Shown here: positions 17,451 through 25,615 of the stretch, piece after piece | Layout: each line of letters starts with the position of its first letter | Numbering within the stretch: position 1 is the stretch's first letter | DNA from: Mameliella sp. CS4 | GTDB taxonomy: Bacteria > Pseudomonadota > Alphaproteobacteria > Rhodobacterales > Rhodobacteraceae | Direction of reading: 5' to 3' | NCBI RefSeq assembly: GCF_019392335.1 | Contig: NZ_JAHXRQ010000008.1 | Span: 140,086 to 204,085, forward strand | DNA: 64,000 nucleotides | Translations under genes and position numbers: made by a program | The notes under the pieces: generated by a model | What the model was told of the DNA's origin: nothing | The model's database searches: none | Seen by the model: only the letters and a program-made list of their open reading frames with translations

Positions 17451-18347
17451 TCAGGCAGAGGGCGTGTCGAGGAGCGCCAGGAAAGAGGTCAATGCGGGTT
17501 GATCGGGCCCGTCTTTCCAGATCACGCAGACGTCGATTCGCGGCTGGGGGCCCCTCAGTTCGAGGTAGTGCGCGCCACTGCGGCTCATCCCGGTCATCGA
17601 CCGGGGGACCAGGGAAATGCCCAGGCCGGCGGCAACAAGACCGATGATGGTCTGCATCTGGATGGCTTCCTGGTGAATCCGCAGGGCCCGTCCATACGCC
17701 GCGTAGAGATCCGCCACCGCGTCGTAGTAGGCGGGTGCGACATGGCGGGGAAAGAAAACCAGGGGCGCCTCTGCGATCCGTTCGAAATCGACGGACCCGG
17801 CGGCAATCGCGTCCGGCGGCGCCCAGCGGTCGGGAACCACGGCGACCAGCGGTTCGCTGGGCAGCGCGCGGTGGGACAACGAGGGGCGAAAGGCCTCATC
17901 GGGGCGGATGATGATTCCCGCGTCGATCTCGCCCCTGGCCAGCGCCTCGAACTGCATGTCGCTGGTCGCCTCGCGCAGGTCGACCCGAACGTCGGGAAAG
18001 GCATCGCGAAAACGGCGGACCAGTTTCGGCAGCAGGCTGTAGCTTGCGATGCTGACAAAGGCGAGCCGCAGCTCTCCCATCTCTCCCCGCGCGGCACGCC
18101 GGGCAATGGCGGGCAACCGCTCGGCCTCTGTCAGGACCTGGCGGGCGTGATCCAGCCAGATCGCCCCGGCGGTCGTCAGCGAGACGCTTTTGCGCGTGCG
18201 GTGGAACAGCTGCACGCCCAGGGACTCTTCCAGTGCGCGTATCGACATGCTGAGCGGCGGTTGCGTCATGTTGAGCCGTTGCGCGGCCCGGCCAAAATGC
18301 AGCTCTTCCGCGACCGCGATGAACTGCCTGATCTGACGAAGGTCCAT
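17451..18347 (-). CDS. LysR-family transcriptional regulator
   Basis: This is a 298-aa LysR regulator starting MDLRQIRQFIAVAEELHF. The winged helix-turn-helix is at about 1-60 (FGRAAQRLNMTQPPLSMSIR) and a periplasmic-binding-like effector domain at about 90-295. A longer upstream frame exists but the family N-terminus begins here. It is divergent from a DMT-family transporter at 18493, the usual arrangement for a LysR protein and its target. The effector is unknown. Confidence 0.9.
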   Translation of the reverse strand: MDLRQIRQFIAVAEELHFGRAAQRLNMTQPPLSMSIRALEESLGVQLFHRTRKSVSLTTAGAIWLDHARQVLTEAERLPAIARRAARGEMGELRLAFVSIASYSLLPKLVRRFRDAFPDVRVDLREATSDMQFEALARGEIDAGIIIRPDEAFRPSLSHRALPSEPLVAVVPDRWAPPDAIAAGSVDFERIAEAPLVFFPRHVAPAYYDAVADLYAAYGRALRIHQEAIQMQTIIGLVAAGLGISLVPRSMTGMSRSGAHYLELRGPQPRIDVCVIWKDGPDQPALTSFLALLDTPSA

Positions 18348-18357
18348 CCACCATGCT

Positions 18358-18376
18358 CTCAGTGATACACACTGAG
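18358..18376. promoter_or_regulatory. Inverted repeat, likely LysR operator
   Basis: CTCAGTG (18358-18364) and CACTGAG (18370-18376) form a perfect 7-bp inverted repeat with a 5-base spacer, 10 bases upstream of the lysR start and about 117 bases upstream of the transporter start. A site this close to the lysR start fits autoregulation. Confidence 0.5.
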
Positions 18377-18492
18377 TATGAATAGCGCACTTTCTATATA
18401 TTTTACAGCGGATTTGGATTTGCCTAGCCTGATCCGGCCGGCGTTGCCGGGGTGGGCGCGGTGGGTACAGTCGACAGGCGGGGAGATATGTC

Positions 18493-19383
18493 ATGCAGGG
18501 CGGAGGTGGGCAGACCGGGGGCAATGCCACGGCAGGGATCGTCCTGATGAGTGTGGGCGTCGCCAGTCTCAGCGCCAATGACGCGCTCGCCAAGTTTCTG
18601 GTCGCCGACTATTCGCCCCTGCAGATCCTGTTCCTGCGCAACGTGATCGCCTTGCCCTTTGCCATTCTGCTGACCCTGAAGATGGGGGGCACCGCCGCGC
18701 TGCGCTCTGGCCGGCCTGCCGCACATCTTGTGCGCGGGGCGCTCTGGATCGCGGCGACGGTGCTGTTCTTTACCAGTTTCCTCTACCTCGACCTGGCAGA
18801 GGCCACGGCGCTGATCTTTGTCGCGCCCCTGTTCATCACCGCAATCTCGGCCGCCGTTCTGAAAGAGCAGGTAGGCCGTCGGCGTTGGAGTGCTGTCTGC
18901 GTGGGGTTCATCGGCGTGCTGATCGTCATCCGGCCCGGGGCTTCGGCGTTTCAGCCTGCCTCGCTTTTGCCGGTGCTGACGGCTTTCCTTTATGCGCTGC
19001 TGATGCTCAGCGCGCGTTGGGTCGATGCCCGGGAAAGCGTCTGGACGATGCTTCTGTACCTGACCGGGGCCAGCGCCTTTTTGAGCGCCTTTATCGTGCC
19101 CTTTGTCTGGGTGCCGGTCCGGCTGGGCGACCTCTGGTTCTTTGCGGCGGTTGCCCTGTTCGGGACGGCAGGCATGACAATGATGACGCAGGCCTTTCGC
19201 CTGGCCCCGGCCGCGATTGTCGCGCCGCTGGATTATTCGGCCATTGTCTGGGCCACGGCGTTCGGCTGGCTGATCTGGGGTGAGGTGCCCGATCGCGCCG
19301 CGTTTTATGGCGCGGCTGTCATCATCGCCAGTGGCCTGTATGTCATTTGGCGTGAGCGCAGGGCCGATCCTCTGCAGGGATAG
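18493..19383 (+). CDS. DMT/EamA-family transporter
   Basis: This is a 296-aa membrane protein with ten predicted helices in two EamA repeats (about 10-145 and 155-290). The first repeat contains DALAKFLVADYSPLQILFLR and the second APLDYSAIVWATAFGWLIWG, typical of drug/metabolite exporters. It starts at 18493, nine bases after GGGGAG. Members export amino acids or other small metabolites; the substrate cannot be told. It is paired with the divergent LysR regulator and converges with a TetR gene. Confidence 0.88.
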   Translation: MQGGGGQTGGNATAGIVLMSVGVASLSANDALAKFLVADYSPLQILFLRNVIALPFAILLTLKMGGTAALRSGRPAAHLVRGALWIAATVLFFTSFLYLDLAEATALIFVAPLFITAISAAVLKEQVGRRRWSAVCVGFIGVLIVIRPGASAFQPASLLPVLTAFLYALLMLSARWVDARESVWTMLLYLTGASAFLSAFIVPFVWVPVRLGDLWFFAAVALFGTAGMTMMTQAFRLAPAAIVAPLDYSAIVWATAFGWLIWGEVPDRAAFYGAAVIIASGLYVIWRERRADPLQG

Positions 19384-19392
19384 CGGTGGGCC

Positions 19393-20037
19393 TCAGTCCT
19401 CTGGCCCGATCCCGAAATAGAGCAGGTATTTGTCGATGGACTGGGCAATCACGGTTTCCGGGTCTTCGGGCTCGGGCATCCCGTAGATGTGGGTACGGAT
19501 ACCGATGTAGACGATCCCGCCGTGCAGGTTCCAGATGTCCTCCATCGTCGGGCGGGTCTCGCCCTTGGCCAAAGCCTCGGTTTCGGCCAGCACGGGGCGA
19601 AGAATCACGTCGCCCAGGTGCATCAGGTAGCGCCGGTTCAGCACCGCGCCCGCCAGCCCGGAGGACATGAAGATCCGCATCCAGTCCCGCTCGAAGATCA
19701 GGCCGCTGTACTCGGTGTAGAAGGCAAGCAGGCGGGACCGCAGAGGGGTCGTGCGGTCTGTCAGGCGGTCGGGCCAATCCGGTGACAGGCGGTCCAGGTA
19801 GACCTTTTCATAGACCGCTTCCAGCAACTCGTCCTTGGTCGCGAAGTAGTTGAAAAGAAGCGATTGTGTGACGCCCAGCCGTTTCGCGAGCTGTCGCGTG
19901 TTTCCTTCCAGACCGACCTCCGCGAAAAAGCGCACCGCCTCGTCCACGATCTGCGCGCGGCGCTCTTTCGGGGGCAGGCGCCGGCGCGCCGTTCTGCTTT
20001 CGGAGTCTGCGTTTTCGCTGTCCAACCGACCGTCCAT
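19393..20037 (-). CDS. TetR-family transcriptional regulator
   Basis: This is a 214-aa TetR-type repressor. The N-terminal DNA-binding domain is at about 24-72 (IVDEAVRFFAEVGLEGNTRQLAKRLGVTQSLLFNYF) and the ligand domain follows. It is divergent from the molybdenum hydroxylase/TRAP operon, with three inverted repeats in the shared promoter region, so it most likely represses that operon. The inducer is unknown. Confidence 0.9.
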   Translation of the reverse strand: MDGRLDSENADSESRTARRRLPPKERRAQIVDEAVRFFAEVGLEGNTRQLAKRLGVTQSLLFNYFATKDELLEAVYEKVYLDRLSPDWPDRLTDRTTPLRSRLLAFYTEYSGLIFERDWMRIFMSSGLAGAVLNRRYLMHLGDVILRPVLAETEALAKGETRPTMEDIWNLHGGIVYIGIRTHIYGMPEPEDPETVIAQSIDKYLLYFGIGPED

Positions 20038-20072
20038 CGTTATGCCTCTGTCCCCCTTTAGCAGTTTTTACT

Positions 20073-20127
20073 TGAACTGTTCATCTTTTTATAGATCATG
20101 TGATCAACAAAAGTGAGCAAGTGCTCA
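20073..20127. promoter_or_regulatory. Three palindromes in the TetR/molybdenum-hydroxylase promoter region
   Basis: Three perfect inverted repeats lie within 55 bases: TGAACTGTTCA (20073-20083), GATCATGTGATC (20094-20105) and TGAGCAAGTGCTCA (20114-20127). The last is the best TetR-operator candidate (6-bp arms, 2-base spacer). They lie 36-91 bases from the tetR start and 46-100 bases from the first hydroxylase gene. Confidence 0.5.
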
Positions 20128-20172
20128 ATTGCGCCAGGGAGAGGCGCAAGGACAAGACGGGAGGAAATCGCC

Positions 20173-21006
20173 ATGAAGGCATCGGCGGGCGGATATGCCC
20201 GGGCCAGGGACGTGCGGCATGCGCTTGACCTTCTGGCCGCGTCGGACGGCATGGGCCGGATTCTGGCAGGTGGTCAAAGCCTGGTGGCGGCGATGAACAT
20301 GCGGCTGTCCGAGGGCGACATGCTGGTCGATATTTCGCGCATCGCCGGATTGAGCGGCGTGACCGATGAAGGCGATGTCCTGCGCATCGGCGCCCTGACG
20401 CGCCACGCGGAGGTCGGGGCCGATCCGCTGATCCGGGCGCATATCCCTCTGTTGGCGGCGGCGGTCGACTACATCGCCCATGCGGCGATCCGGAACCGGG
20501 GGACCATCGGCGGGGCGCTGGCCCATGCCGATCCCGCGGCTGAATTTCCCGCCTGTGTCCTGGCGCTGGGCGCCACGCTGCATGCCGAAGGCCCGGACGG
20601 AACGCGCGAGATCGCAGCAGAAGACTTCTTTCAGGACGTGTTCACGACGGCTCTGGCCGAGGACGAGATCCTGACCGGCATCACGATTCCGAAGGTGGAG
20701 CAGGGCGAGGCGCAGGTCCTCGAAGAGGTCGCGCGCCGGTCCGGGGACTATGCCCTGACGGGGATGTGCCTGGTCAAACGCGGTGCGGGCCACCGGCTGA
20801 CGGTGTTTTCGGTCGGGCCGACGCCCCTGTTGGCACAGGGTGCGATGACGGCGCTGGACGCGGGCGACATTGACGGAGCCGTGGCAGCCCTGGCCGAGGC
20901 GCTGGATCCGCCTTCGGACACGCAGGCCAGCGCGGCCTATCGCAAACATCTTGCCGAGGTTCTGCTGCGCAGGGCCGTGGCCCGGATCGGGGAACAACAG
21001 GTATGA
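20173..21006 (+). CDS. Molybdenum hydroxylase FAD-binding subunit (CoxM/XdhB-like)
   Basis: This is a 277-aa FAD subunit of a xanthine-oxidase-family enzyme. The start MKASAGGYAR has GGGAGGAAA upstream and was preferred over an ATG 20 codons earlier. FAD motifs are AGGQSL near residue 36 and NRGTIGGALAHADPAAE near 110. It carries electrons from the [2Fe-2S] subunit to an acceptor. It is the first gene of the operon and overlaps the next by four bases. Confidence 0.9.
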   Translation: MKASAGGYARARDVRHALDLLAASDGMGRILAGGQSLVAAMNMRLSEGDMLVDISRIAGLSGVTDEGDVLRIGALTRHAEVGADPLIRAHIPLLAAAVDYIAHAAIRNRGTIGGALAHADPAAEFPACVLALGATLHAEGPDGTREIAAEDFFQDVFTTALAEDEILTGITIPKVEQGEAQVLEEVARRSGDYALTGMCLVKRGAGHRLTVFSVGPTPLLAQGAMTALDAGDIDGAVAALAEALDPPSDTQASAAYRKHLAEVLLRRAVARIGEQQV

Positions 21007-21503
21007 CGGCAGCCTTTTCGGACAAGGTGGACATCGAACTGACCGTGAACGGAGAGCCTGTCGAGGGCCGCGTTCCGGCGGGACAGCACCTGGTGGATTT
21101 CCTGCGGCAGACGCTTGGCCTCACCGGGGCACATGCCTCGTGTGAACACGGTGTCTGCGGTGCCTGCACCCTGCGTGTCGACGGCCAGGCCGTGCGCGGC
21201 TGCCTGATGCTGGCCGCCCAGGCCGACGGGGCAGAGGTCTGGACGGTCGAGGGGCTGACCGAACAGGGCAGCAGCCGCGACCTGCAACAGGCCTTCGTGG
21301 CGCGCAACGCCCTGCAATGCGGGTTCTGCACCCCGGGCATGATCGTTGCCGCCGAGGATCTTCTGGCGCGGGGTGGCGTCCCGTCGCGTGCGGAGATCCG
21401 CGAGCATCTGTCGGGCAATTACTGCCGCTGCACCGGCTACGAGGCCATCGTGGACGCGGTTGAAGACGTGGCGCAGGCGCGCGCCGGAAAGGGGACGGCA
21501 TGA
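21003..21503 (+). CDS. Molybdenum hydroxylase [2Fe-2S] subunit (CoxS-like)
   Basis: This is a 166-aa iron-sulfur subunit. The plant-type ferredoxin cluster cysteines are C47, C52, C55 and C67 (CEHGVCGAC, then RGC). The second cluster uses C106, C109, C141 and C143 (CGFC and CRC). All eight are present. It passes electrons from the molybdenum site to the FAD subunit. It overlaps both neighbours by four bases, so the three subunits are translationally coupled. Confidence 0.95.
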   Translation: MTAAFSDKVDIELTVNGEPVEGRVPAGQHLVDFLRQTLGLTGAHASCEHGVCGACTLRVDGQAVRGCLMLAAQADGAEVWTVEGLTEQGSSRDLQQAFVARNALQCGFCTPGMIVAAEDLLARGGVPSRAEIREHLSGNYCRCTGYEAIVDAVEDVAQARAGKGTA

Positions 21504-23881
21504 GTATCGCATTCGGAAACCCCGACAGACCGAACTCCTATATCGGCAAGACGGTCCCGCGTCCGAATGCGGAAAAGCTGGTGCAGGGGCGCGGACGCTA
21601 TGTCGACGACATCACCTTGCCGCGCATGGTGCATGTGGCCTTTGTCCGCTCGCAACTTGCCCATGCCCGGATCACCGGGATCGACACCGAGGCGGCAAAG
21701 GCCGTCAAGGGTGTGTTGCGGGTCTTTACCGGCCCGGACCTGGCCGAGGTCTGCACACCCTGGGTGGGGGTCCTCGCGCATCTCAAGGGCCTGAAGTCGC
21801 CGCCGCAGCACGCGCTGGCCGTGGATCGCGCCTGTTGGGTGGGGGAACCCGTGGTGGCGGTTGTCGCCACCACACGCGCCGCCGCCGAAGAGGCCGCCAC
21901 TCTGGTCGAGGTCGACTATGATCCGCTGCCCGTCGTCACCGACACGATGACCGCGCTGGACCCGGACACGCCGCTGATCCACCCGGACCTGGGCGACAAC
22001 CTGGCCTTTCAGCGCCTTCACGAGGAAGGCGATGTGGACGCCGCCCTGGCCGATGCGCACAGGGTTGTCTCAGCCCGGTTCCGCACCGCGCGCCACACCG
22101 GCGTCACGCTGGAACCGCGGTCGATCCTGGTCGACTGGAACCCGGCCGAAGGGCAGATGACCGCATGGCACGCCACGCAGGCGCCGCACATGATGCAGAC
22201 CGTGCTGGCCACGCATCTCGACATACCCGAAAGCCGCGTGCGTGTGATCTGTGGTGACGTGGGCGGCTCTTACGGGATCAAGGTGCACGTCTACCCCGAC
22301 GAGGTGGCGACAGCGGCGATTGCCCGGGTCATGGCGCGCCCGGTCAAGTTCATTGCGGACCGTCTGGAAAGCTTTACCTCGGACATCCACGCCCGCGACC
22401 ACGAGATCGAGGCAAGGATCGCCGTGGCCGAGGATGGCAAGATCCTGGCCATCGACGTGGACGACTGGACCGGGATCGGCCCTTATTCGGTCTATCCGCG
22501 CACCTCGGCAATCGAGGGCAACCAAGTCGTGAACCTCTGCGGCGGGCCCTACGATTTCGCCAATTACCGTGCGCAGACCACCGTCGTCTTCCAGAACAAG
22601 GCACCAACCTGCCAGTACCGCGCCGTGGGCCATCCCATCGCCGTGGCGATCACCGAGGGGCTGGTGGACATGGCCGCCGCCGCCATCGGCATGGACCCGG
22701 TCGAGATCCGGCGCCGCAACATGTATGCCGATGATGCCTACCCGGTCACATCGCCCGCCAAGATGCGGTTCGAGGGGCTGTCGCACCATGCCTCCATGAA
22801 CAAGCTCATGGAGATGATCGACTACGACGCCCTGCGCGCCGACCAGGCCGAGGCGCGCAAGCAGGGCAAGCATCGCGGCATCGGGATCGCGTCGTTCATC
22901 GAACTCACCAACCCGTCGCCCTTCATGTACGGCATCGGCGGCGCGCGGATCTCGGCCCAGGACGGCTGTACCGTGCGGATGGATCCGGACGGATCGGTCG
23001 TGGCGCTCTCTGGCGTGACGGAACAGGGCCAGGGCACCGAGGCGATGCTGAGCCAGGTCGTGGCCGAAGGCGTGGGCGTGACCCCGGACAAGGTGCGTGT
23101 CATCACCGGCGACACGCAAGTGACGCCCTATGGCGGTGGCACCTGGGCCTCGCGTGGGGCGGGCATCGGCGGCGAGGCGGCGCTACAGGCGGCGCGCGCG
23201 CTGCGCGAGTCGATCCTGGCCGTTGCGGCCTCCATGCTGCAGGCCGACGCGGGCAAGCTGGACATTCGCGCCGGCCAGGTGGTCGACGCCGACAGCGGCG
23301 AAGAGCGCATGCCGCTCGAAGAGCTGGGCCGCATTGTCTATTTCCGGGGCGACACCCTGCCCAAGGACCTGCCGCGCGAACTGGTGCAGACCCGGCATTT
23401 CATCACGATGGACTATCCCTTTGCCTTCACCAACGGCGTGCAGGCCAGCTATCTTGAGGTGGACACGGACACCGGCGTCGTCACCCTGCTGAAACACTGG
23501 TGCGTCGAGGATTGCGGACGGGTCATCAACCCGCAGCTTGTGGATGAACAGATCCGAGGCGGCATCGTCCAGGGACTTGGCGGCGCGCTGTACGAGGAGA
23601 TCCACTATGACGAGGATGGCCAGCTGCTGAACGGGTCGATGGCGGATTACCTGGTGCCGATGGCGGGCGAGATGCCGGACATGCAGATCGGCCATGTCGA
23701 GACGCCCACCGGCGAAAGCGAACTGGGCGCAAAGGGGGCCGGAGAGGCCGGCACCGCCGGGGCCCCCGCCGCCGTCATGAATGCCATCAACGACGCCCTG
23801 CGCCCAATGGGGGCGCAGGTGACCGAAATGCCCTTTACGCCGGAACGCATCCTGCGTGCCCTGGGCAAGATCGACGACTGA
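21500..23881 (+). CDS. Molybdenum hydroxylase large subunit (CoxL-like, substrate unknown)
   Basis: This is the 793-aa molybdopterin-cytosine-dinucleotide subunit. The cofactor-binding GGSYGIKVHVYPDEVA is at about 255-270, and the GAGEAGTAGAP stretch near the C-terminus supplies the catalytic glutamate (E749). The active-site loop reads APTCQYRAVGHP (368-379). Form I CO dehydrogenases have AYxCSFR here and form II enzymes AYxGAGR, so this protein has a cysteine (C371) at the CODH copper-ligand position but a different setting. It is therefore not a standard CoxL of either form. The linked TRAP importer suggests an imported organic acid or N-heterocycle as substrate. Confidence 0.9.
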   Translation: MSIAFGNPDRPNSYIGKTVPRPNAEKLVQGRGRYVDDITLPRMVHVAFVRSQLAHARITGIDTEAAKAVKGVLRVFTGPDLAEVCTPWVGVLAHLKGLKSPPQHALAVDRACWVGEPVVAVVATTRAAAEEAATLVEVDYDPLPVVTDTMTALDPDTPLIHPDLGDNLAFQRLHEEGDVDAALADAHRVVSARFRTARHTGVTLEPRSILVDWNPAEGQMTAWHATQAPHMMQTVLATHLDIPESRVRVICGDVGGSYGIKVHVYPDEVATAAIARVMARPVKFIADRLESFTSDIHARDHEIEARIAVAEDGKILAIDVDDWTGIGPYSVYPRTSAIEGNQVVNLCGGPYDFANYRAQTTVVFQNKAPTCQYRAVGHPIAVAITEGLVDMAAAAIGMDPVEIRRRNMYADDAYPVTSPAKMRFEGLSHHASMNKLMEMIDYDALRADQAEARKQGKHRGIGIASFIELTNPSPFMYGIGGARISAQDGCTVRMDPDGSVVALSGVTEQGQGTEAMLSQVVAEGVGVTPDKVRVITGDTQVTPYGGGTWASRGAGIGGEAALQAARALRESILAVAASMLQADAGKLDIRAGQVVDADSGEERMPLEELGRIVYFRGDTLPKDLPRELVQTRHFITMDYPFAFTNGVQASYLEVDTDTGVVTLLKHWCVEDCGRVINPQLVDEQIRGGIVQGLGGALYEEIHYDEDGQLLNGSMADYLVPMAGEMPDMQIGHVETPTGESELGAKGAGEAGTAGAPAAVMNAINDALRPMGAQVTEMPFTPERILRALGKIDD

Positions 23882-23923
23882 ACCATGAGGCGCGGGAGGC
23901 GCCTTGACCAAGGGAGGAAACAC

Positions 23924-24976
23924 ATGAAGATCACCGCAATGGCAGCAGCCACCGCGATCCTGATGGGCGGCACGGCCTATGCCCAGCAGACGATCACCGT
24001 CAACATCGGCTCATCGCACCCGGAGGCCAATATCTGGGTCTACGCGATGAAGAACACCTTTCAGCCGGAGGTGAACCGCATCCTGGCCGAGGGTGGCAAC
24101 GACTATACCGTGAACTGGGTCGAGAGCTACGCCGGCACGCTCTACAAGTTCACCGACACGCGCGAGGCCGTGATGGACGGGATCGTCGACGTGGGCATGG
24201 TGGGCACGGTCTGGGAAGGGGCGAACATGCCCTTGCAGAACGTGACCTATTTCACCCCCTTCGCGACCGAAGATCACCGCATGATCATCGAGATCTTCGA
24301 CGACCTGTCCGAGAACCTGCCGGAACTCAAGAACAGCTGGGCCCAGAACGGCATGGTGCACCTGTCGTCGCTGATCACCGACAGCTACGACATCTACGCG
24401 ACATTCCCGGTCTCTTCGATGGCCGACCTGCAGAACCGCAAGTTGAACGCGCCGGGCACATCGGCCAACTGGCTGCGCGAAACCGGCGCGACCCCGGTCG
24501 ATGGCGCGCTCACCACCTATTACACGAACATCCAGACCGGTGTGACCGAGGGCACCCTGTCCTTTGCCTCCGGCATCCTGCCGACCCGCGTCTACGAGGT
24601 GGCCCCGGAACTGACCCGTGTCGGCATCGGCTCGATGTATTTCGGCGGGATCGCGGCCAACAAGGACTTCTTCGACGGGCTGCCGGCCCCGGTTCAAGAG
24701 GCCTTCCGCGAGGCGGCACAGGCGACCTCGATCGCGCATGGCGACTATGTTGCCGACCTGGCGGCGCGCGCCCTGGACGAGATGCAGGAAGCGGGGCTGA
24801 CCATCCACCAGTTGCCCGATGCCGAAAAGGCCAAGTGGGTCGAGGGCCTGCCCAATATCATCGAGCCCTGGCTGGAACAGACGGGCGATGCGGGCAAGAC
24901 CGTGCTCAAGGCCTATTTCGCGGCTCTGCGCGAACGGGGGGCGACACCGCTGCGGGACTGGGACGAAGGTCTCTGA
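23924..24976 (+). CDS. TRAP transporter solute-binding protein (DctP family)
   Basis: This is a 350-aa periplasmic receptor with signal peptide MKITAMAAATAILMGGTAYA. The start follows AGGGAGGAAA and lies 43 bases after the hydroxylase gene. DctP features include SSHPEANIWVYAMKN and ADLQNRKLNAPG. It supplies the DctQM pair downstream. The co-transcription with a molybdenum hydroxylase suggests that the imported compound is hydroxylated by that enzyme; this is inference. Confidence 0.9.
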   Translation: MKITAMAAATAILMGGTAYAQQTITVNIGSSHPEANIWVYAMKNTFQPEVNRILAEGGNDYTVNWVESYAGTLYKFTDTREAVMDGIVDVGMVGTVWEGANMPLQNVTYFTPFATEDHRMIIEIFDDLSENLPELKNSWAQNGMVHLSSLITDSYDIYATFPVSSMADLQNRKLNAPGTSANWLRETGATPVDGALTTYYTNIQTGVTEGTLSFASGILPTRVYEVAPELTRVGIGSMYFGGIAANKDFFDGLPAPVQEAFREAAQATSIAHGDYVADLAARALDEMQEAGLTIHQLPDAEKAKWVEGLPNIIEPWLEQTGDAGKTVLKAYFAALRERGATPLRDWDEGL

Positions 24977-24994
24977 TCGGAACGTGACGTAAAG

Positions 24995-25028
24995 ACACCC
25001 GCCCGGCAATCTGATGCCGGGCGGGTGT
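24995..25028 (+). other. Perfect 14-bp hairpin between dctP and dctQ
   Basis: ACACCCGCCCGGCA (24995-25008) and TGCCGGGCGGGTGT (25015-25028) pair perfectly around the loop ATCTGA, 18 bases after the receptor gene. There is no U-run. It is probably a 3' stabiliser or attenuator giving more receptor than permease, as expected for TRAP operons. Confidence 0.7.
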
Positions 25029-25051
25029 ACTATTAAAGGCAGGAACGGGGC

Positions 25052-25615
25052 ATGAGCGAAGACAACACGGCCGAGTTCGACGACGGGTTTGTCCCGTCCT
25101 TTTCCGAGGCGCCTTTCGGCGCGGCGCTGGGCGGTGTCGCGGCGGCCATGTCCGCCGTCGGCACGGCGGCCATCGGCGCGCTGATGCTGCTGATCGTGGC
25201 CGATGTCATCGGACGCAACTTCATGAACATGCCCATCACCGGCGTGTCCGAGATCGCGGGGCGGTCCGTCGTGGCCATCGTGTTCCTGCAGGTGCCCGCC
25301 GCAATTCTGCAAAGGCGCCTGACACGGGCCGATTTCCTGGTGCGGCGGATCGAACGCGCCTCGCCTGCGGCGGTGGCGCTTCTCGAGGCCGTTTTCTGCA
25401 TTGCCGGCGCCGTGGTCTTTGCGCTGGTGCTCTGGGCCTCCTGGCCGAAATTCATCCAGAGCTGGCACAGCGCCGAGTTCTTCGGTGTCCAGGGCGTCTG
25501 GACCATCCCGACATGGCCCTTCCGCGGGATCACCGTGCTGGGCGCCTTCACCGCCGTTCTTGCCGCGCTTTATCGCGCGGTTGCGGAACTGCGCAGCCTG
25601 GGGCGCGCGAAATGA
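25052..25615 (+). CDS. TRAP transporter small permease (DctQ family)
   Basis: This is a 187-aa small membrane subunit with four helices (about 28-52, 63-85, 105-130 and 155-175). The patterns VADVIGRNFMNMPITGVSEI and FLQVPAAILQRRLTRADFLV fit DctQ. It starts 23 bases after the strong hairpin and overlaps dctM by four bases. Confidence 0.9.
   Translation: MSEDNTAEFDDGFVPSFSEAPFGAALGGVAAAMSAVGTAAIGALMLLIVADVIGRNFMNMPITGVSEIAGRSVVAIVFLQVPAAILQRRLTRADFLVRRIERASPAAVALLEAVFCIAGAVVFALVLWASWPKFIQSWHSAEFFGVQGVWTIPTWPFRGITVLGAFTAVLAALYRAVAELRSLGRAK

Noticed and set aside
21500..23881. Carbon monoxide dehydrogenase
   Set aside because: The loop is APTCQYR and not AYxCSFR, no cox accessory genes are near, and a TRAP importer is in the operon.
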